Source: Cardinalis cardinalis | Lineage: Eukaryota > Chordata > Aves > Passeriformes > Cardinalidae | Length of the DNA stretch: 64,000 nt | Direction of reading: 5' to 3' | NCBI GenBank assembly: GCA_014549065.1 | Contig: JACDOX010000114.1 | Span: 2,169,629-2,233,628, forward strand | Shown here: one piece after another, positions 58,471-64,000 of the stretch | Layout: each line of letters begins with the position of its first letter | How positions within the stretch are numbered: position 1 is the first letter of the stretch | Translations under genes and position numbers: made by a program | Notes under the pieces: model-generated | What the model saw: the letters and a program-made list of their open reading frames with translations, nothing else | The model's database searches: none | What the model was told of the DNA's origin: nothing

Positions 58471-61400
58471 AAAGCTCACACTGAGTGTATGAGACTGGCT
58501 GAGCTAGACCTAAGAAGTGTGGGAAAAGGCCAGCTGAAAGGTACTCTAACCCCTAAAGACACAGGAAAGGTGTAANGAAATGTATTGCAGACAACTCATC
58601 CCAAAAGCATTGTTGTGGGAACAAAAAGATCTCATTAAAAACATTTTAAAACATTTTAAAGGGTATTTAGGAAGAAATTTGAATTATAAGAAATTTTTAA
58701 TTGTTCTTGTAAAAAGGGAATAAAAATCAAGTGGTCAGCCTTCTTTTAAACTATGAGGAATGAACTGTAGCCATGGGTGGTATTGTTCAAGTTTCTCTGA
58801 TACCACAGAACACTCAGGTATGGAAAGCACATCAGGGTTACAGCTTTNGGTCTCCTCTGGATGTTGAGTTTANGTTGACTGCTGTGAAGTGTGTGGGCTT
58901 GAGGCAGGTTTGCTCCCTAGACTTTTATAGACTAAATGTCTCTTACAGAGTTGTGTGAAACCTGGATTAATTCACTGNCCCTAGGGATACATTCCTATCC
59001 TATGAATCTGTTTCTTACTGCAGGGTTGATGAAGATCAAATTCAACATTTACAGTGATTACATAGAGGATAATAGCATAAAAGGTAGAACAAGATTTATC
59101 ATGTCTGGCCATCACATTAAACACGCTTCTGCTAGTTTACCACAAGCATAACTTCTTTTGTATTTCTAGTTATTGTGAGTTTCATAAGAAAGGTCAGGGT
59201 TAATACAAAGCAGGCATTTAATACATCCTGAGGTTTCTTTGGGAGGGTTTTGAGGTGTTTTTTAATGTCAGAATGCTCTATTTATAATACCTCATCATCT
59301 CATAAATAATTGTATACACTGCATTGTAAGCCCAACAGGGAAATTTAGCTATTATAAGGAAACTACAAAAAAAAACATGTTTGGAAAACCAAACCATCCA
59401 TACACACTTCTTTCCTCATAAAAATCTCCCAGACATTTTCTAATCCATTTTAATTACAAACTTCTATTCAGGAAACAAATGGTTTCTACATTGCACAATA
59501 TAAAGAAAATAGCCACCCANAGAAATCTTTTCCCTGCAGACTAAGAGTTTTTCAAATACTTGCCAGCAGGTCAAAAAATGTTTCTTATAAAGTCAATTAC
59601 AAGTAGTGCCACAAATAGTCATTTCAGTCCAGTTTCCTACACCATAAACATTTTTTTCCAGGACAATTGTGCTTTAAACAAGTATTCCTGCGTGCTCTCT
59701 CTACTTTGCACCCTCACTCCTGCAAAATTTCACTTGCAATAGTCCCAATGTGTTCAGCTCTTACAAAAAACCAAATATATATACACATTTCCATGGAGGA
59801 CCTATCTGTCAAATTAGTCTTTTTGTTTTTCTTCAGTAATTCTTACTGTCACCATCCTTTGAGATGTCACCTGGACAATTACCCAAGTCCCTGAGAGGTG
59901 CTTCTATTTAACTGCAGCAGGAAACATGGGCAGGAGCAAATTCCAGGTCTCCACTTGGGCAAACCCTGGAACTGCCCCAACCCATGTTTCTCCCCAGCTC
60001 TGCTCTGCAGCAGCTCCCAGCCCCTGCCCANGACAAGGCACAGCTGCACCCCCAGGCACCGCCTGCCGAACTCAGCCACTGGGTCAGCTCCTTCTGCTTC
60101 TTCCCTTCCACCATGGAAATCCCAGTTCCAAACACAGGGACATACAATACAAGAAAGCAAACCCTGTAAAGCAATCTAAGGATGGTGACCCATTAATATG
60201 ACCGTCCCTTTCGAGCATGGCCTTCNTGATTTCCCTGCTACAGAACAGCACAAGTTCTGCTTACAAGCTACACTTGACCTTTATGAGTCAAGCTTATGCC
60301 ATTATGTCAGCTTGCTAAACAAAGGAAGGGCAATTTTGCAGCTGGAGAAACTAAAGCACTGAAAAGCAATGCCGTCCATCACAAAGCAAGATCCTGTTGG
60401 GAAGATTGGATTCTTCCTTGTTTTTTCACTCTCCCCTCCTGCACTGCTACATGCAGCAACACAGAACAAGAAAACTACCATGAGTATAAGAACAGGGAAA
60501 ATTTAATCTTACTTCAGCTATGTCTCTAAAACATGGGAAAGTTGTATATTAAGCAGAGTGGAAACTTCCATCTGAGAAAATCAGCTTCATGGATCAGGCA
60601 TCATAAAGCAAAATGCTCCCATACACAGAATTTTTCTATTCAAACCCACTGATTTATTGTTATAAAGCTAGACATAATTAATATAATTAATTCACCTTTT
60701 AGTTGTGCTGATAAGTCCAGAAGGACTAAACTTGGATTCAGAAGTGGAGGAAAACAATTTTTTTTTAAGTTATATTTTTCTGCGGTTGTGAGTTTTGGAC
60801 ACCTCCTTCTTTGCACAATTCTGGAGATAGATTCACAGGTTCAAAAGACAACTTTCCATGAATGTATAAGTGAAGGAGAGCCTGTGATAACCCACCTCAC
60901 TGCATCTCCTTTCCACACAGGATAGATATTAAAATTATTTAGCTCTTTGCCACATTGTAAGGTCAGGGGCCCCTCTCCTTTGAAAAACTTATTCAGTAAG
61001 CATTCCTGCTCTTAAAGTTGCTCCTCTAACCTCCTGCTTACAAAATCAAAAATCTACATGAACAGCAAGGATCTAAAAGCATTTTCTTCATTATTGGTTA
61101 AACATTCATGCTTGATATGACTCCAGCATTTATTGCTTTGTTTATGTGCAAATGCTTTGTAACATAGAGACAGGTAGGTCTGTCTCATCAGCCGACACTA
61201 TCTCAAGGTGACACTATCAAGGATTCTTGCAGTGTTTAACACTATCTGGCTGAAAGACTTTGGGGGCTCTGATTCATGGGGCAGAGGAGCAAACTAAATT
61301 ATATGGAGAGATCCTCAAACGTGTCAGATAAGGAGTGCTAGTGCAGTAAATCTCTCCTTCATGTCATGGCAGAGCTNCATCTGCCAAACCTCGCACCAAG

Positions 61401-64000
61401 GCAAATCAGAGCCATACATANCTCAGAGGGCTACAGCCTAAGGTGTCAGAGGGACTGGGTATCATTGCAGTCCATGGAAAGGGTAACTTAGTGCAGACCA
61501 CTACTTCTGACAGGCATCACTATGCCTGTAGTGATAGCACCNTAATTTTCCCCCAGAGATAGAGGAGATACTGTTTTTAAAACCAACAGAACATAGCTGA
61601 GTTTGCTAAGCCACACACTAAATTTTTAGTGGTAAGAGCAGATTTTTAGACATGACATATGAAAGAGGCATTTATGATCACTCATTAAAGAAAAAATGTA
61701 GCACCTCAGGAATACATGTGAATATATTCTCCAGCTTACCCATAACCACTAGTTCCATTCTATTGAAGAATAAAGACCTTCTATGGCCGTTAGTAAACAA
61801 CTAATTTCTTTGATCTGTTATTTTGGTTCTGGAACAAAGAGTTTCTGAGCAGCATAAAAATTTAGTTCACCCATAATACAGTATGTCAGAGATATTGTTC
61901 TCTTCAATGTTTTTCATCTCCCAGCTCTGTAAAAGATATGCCATACCATCTACTTTTTTTTCTGAGCAATCACATATGGATCCTGATCTCTCTGCACACT
62001 ACAGAACAGGCAGTGAGAAACTACAAGTTCCAAGGAATTAATGCAATAAGCCTCACATTCTACTTTTTTTTTATTATTTTTAGTCTTATCTAAGTCTATT
62101 GTATGTTCATAAATTGAAAGCAATACATTTTATTTAGGTTTTATNTTTATTTGAATTCAGTCCAAACCTCTTCTATCTTCTCCAAAATTCTGCTATGTTA
62201 ATAGGTATGATACCTCATCCATACATCAGAACTAACANGTACTGCACTATATATTGAACCCATAAAGCACACAGCTGACAAGTACTGACATTAAATATCA
62301 GCAGAACTGCAGGAGACATGAGTGCCTGGACTGTAGTGGCAATGATTTCTAATAGCAGAAACCTTCTAAGCATTGTGGCTCATTACTTTAATATTTTGTG
62401 TGAAGTATTATATCCATTATAGGTAGAGGATGACATATTTCATTAACAGCTCTAAGACAAAAAGCACTTAACTTCTCATTACTCTGAAGAGAGTCATATT
62501 CCAGCACTAAACTTAAGAGCCACTTACAAAGCATTCAGCACCTCGTGCTTTCATGTAGACACTTGCATTGAATTTAGTCCTCACTTCTGCTTACAGCAAG
62601 GATGATGCATTAGACACTTTCACTATTATAAACTGTCATGGCAGAAGAGTCATTAATTTACTGGGGGATTAAGAACATTTTGCCTCCCTTCCTTATTATG
62701 CATTACTTTGTCCCATTCTTGTTCCTTGAGCTGACTTAGGGAATCTATAAAGTCTTTCATTTCTTGCATGAAAGATGTCCTTTTCCAGACAGAAAAATTT
62801 CAAGAAAATACACAAATGCTTCTTAAGGAAATGAAAATCAAACTTTTGTAGAGTTGTGCTTACTTTATGCCAAGCTACATGCTAAAGCAGATGATCAAAA
62901 AAATCATACTTTCTTGTGTCATGAGGTAGTTATTCTAAAACTGGAGACAGTTTGGAAAAAGGTAAACCCTGAAAGGAAAATGTTAAAAAAAAAAATAGAA
63001 CAAACTTATTTTACTGCACTTATTGGCAAGAAGAAAAGAATTGGCAGATAAGAAGCATGAAAATTCCTTTTCTTCCCTACAGAACATTATGCTTTAAAAT
63101 ACATGTACACCAGTTGTTTCATTTTCTAATCTTGTTCTATTTTCTGTCAACATCCTGAAGATTTGATTCCTGTAGCCTTTACTTGCATTGTGAAGCATTT
63201 TACTTTGTGATTTCTTCCACTCAAATTCAGAGAAACTATTTTAAAAGTGATTGCTAGCCTGATTGACAAAACTCAGCCTGTATCTTGCCAAAGTCATCAG
63301 AGAGAGAAAAAAATTTTTTGGAAAATCTGTCTTTTTTGGTCTTTTTTTTGGTCTTTTTTTTTTTCTTTTTTAACCTTTGAGAAGCACAGAATCATAAAGG
63401 AAAGAAAACAAAATATCTGGTTCTCTAGAACAATGTAGATGACAGAGCAGCATCCTGACTGCAGCTGTCCCCAGGCAGCTGCGCACACCCAGAACCTTCN
63501 GAGTATCTCTTTCCCTGTCCCCCTGCATTACATGGCTGTGGGTTGGTAATGGGTTTGGGTCACAGAGACACACACTGAGGCTCTTACTGACACTGTCAGA
63601 GGTGTGACTATAACCTGCTGAACCCCATGCAGTACAGCCATTCTTTTTACTGACTTTGTGCTCATTGCACTACCCTTGTATCACCATCCAAATTACCTTA
63701 ACACCTGAGGCAACTTCAGGCCATTTCCATAGGCTCTTCAGCTCTTGTTCACATAATATGAAAAAGTTTCAATAAAAGAGAAAACTGAAATTTACAGTCC
63801 TAATAAAAGCTTATTTCCTTATAGAAGCAATAGCTACTATATTTTCAGCTGTCCAATAAGTTACAGACTTCCTTACTCATTAGCTCAAGAAATAGACCAA
63901 CTCCTTTGAGCTCAGGCATAGTAAATCATAAACTATAGAGCTTCTCATCACTTCTAAGCTATGTAACCTAAATTCTCTCTTCAGTTAAAGCAGCTTCCTC
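58471..64000. other. Unique AT-rich non-coding sequence
   Basis: No gene recognised. Contains a doubled AAAACATTTT unit near 58638-58660, a GC-richer patch at about 59900-60120 that leaves several frames open on both strands, CNE-like texture at about 60640-60720 and 62330-62720, and a T-rich array at 63329-63371. An acceptor/donor-like pair flanks about 60 bases near 59025-59083 with an open frame, but it is weak. Confidence 0.6.
63329..63371. repeat. (T)nGGTC low-complexity array
   Basis: Three T-runs of growing length are separated by GGTC, GGTC and C. This is an imperfect T-rich microsatellite. The Lys/Phe-rich ORFs on both strands across it are artefacts of the repeat. Confidence 0.88.

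Noticed and set aside
59025..59083. About 60-base open segment between a TTACTGCAG acceptor and a GTAGAA donor
   Set aside because: Weak donor and a very short peptide; too easily produced by chance.
59898..60180. GC-richer patch with five overlapping ORFs
   Set aside because: Frames are open on both strands because stops are rare in GC-rich sequence; no domain or repeat family recognised.
63385..63420. CACAGAATCATAAAGG resembling a CR1 tail
   Set aside because: The following bases do not continue into the TTGGAAGGGACC signature.
1..64000. CRISPR arrays, operons, prophage or other prokaryotic systems
   Set aside because: No direct-repeat/spacer array, no long tandem ORFs, and all recognised elements are vertebrate (CR1, LTR).

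Overview
The window looks like non-coding nuclear DNA from a bird, most likely a songbird. The main evidence is a set of CR1 LINE copies. Their 3' ends, seen on the + strand as the AATCATAGAAT / TGGAAGGGACC signature, and their conserved ORF2 C-terminal peptides are of the avian type. One ERV solo LTR (about 41.13-41.46 kb) resembles LTRs I remember from passerine genomes. The base composition is AT-rich and CpG-poor. There are no bacterial operons, ribosome-binding sites or long ORFs. The longest single-frame ORFs (about 120-147 codons) are no longer than chance predicts for 64 kb read in six frames.

Layout. 1-2.87 kb is unique sequence with an 18-bp tandem duplication, a CAAAA-rich tract and a possible minus-strand coding exon (1510-1677). 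2.87-3.68 kb is a large minus-strand CR1, and about 5.73-5.82 kb is an older CR1 scrap. 5.8-19.9 kb is unique sequence with one short CR1 tail (15.29 kb) and two stretches that read like conserved non-coding elements. A probable LTR lies at 19.9-20.2 kb. 20.2-32 kb is unique sequence with a cluster of single-base Ns (22.7-26.3 kb), a possible terminal coding exon on + (29074-29210) and another CNE-like block (30.5 kb). A CR1 3' end lies at 31.96-32.3 kb, a doubtful LTR at 34.27-34.59 kb, a CNE-like block at 34.8-35.1 kb, a possible 63-nt exon at 40.76 kb and a clear solo LTR at 41.13-41.46 kb. 41.5-52.8 kb is unique. A CR1 interrupted by a second, oppositely oriented CR1 occupies 52.83-53.93 kb. 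53.9-64 kb is unique AT-rich sequence with one CpG-containing palindrome (58.39 kb).

Interpretation. This is either a gene desert or the large introns of one or more genes. I could not name any gene. The three exon candidates rest on splice-site shape and open frames only; they lie on both strands, so they would not all belong to one gene. I see no CRISPR, operon, prophage, tRNA, rRNA or other discrete undescribed system. The most useful leads are the exon candidates, the nested CR1, the LTRs, the CNE-like blocks and the uneven N distribution.
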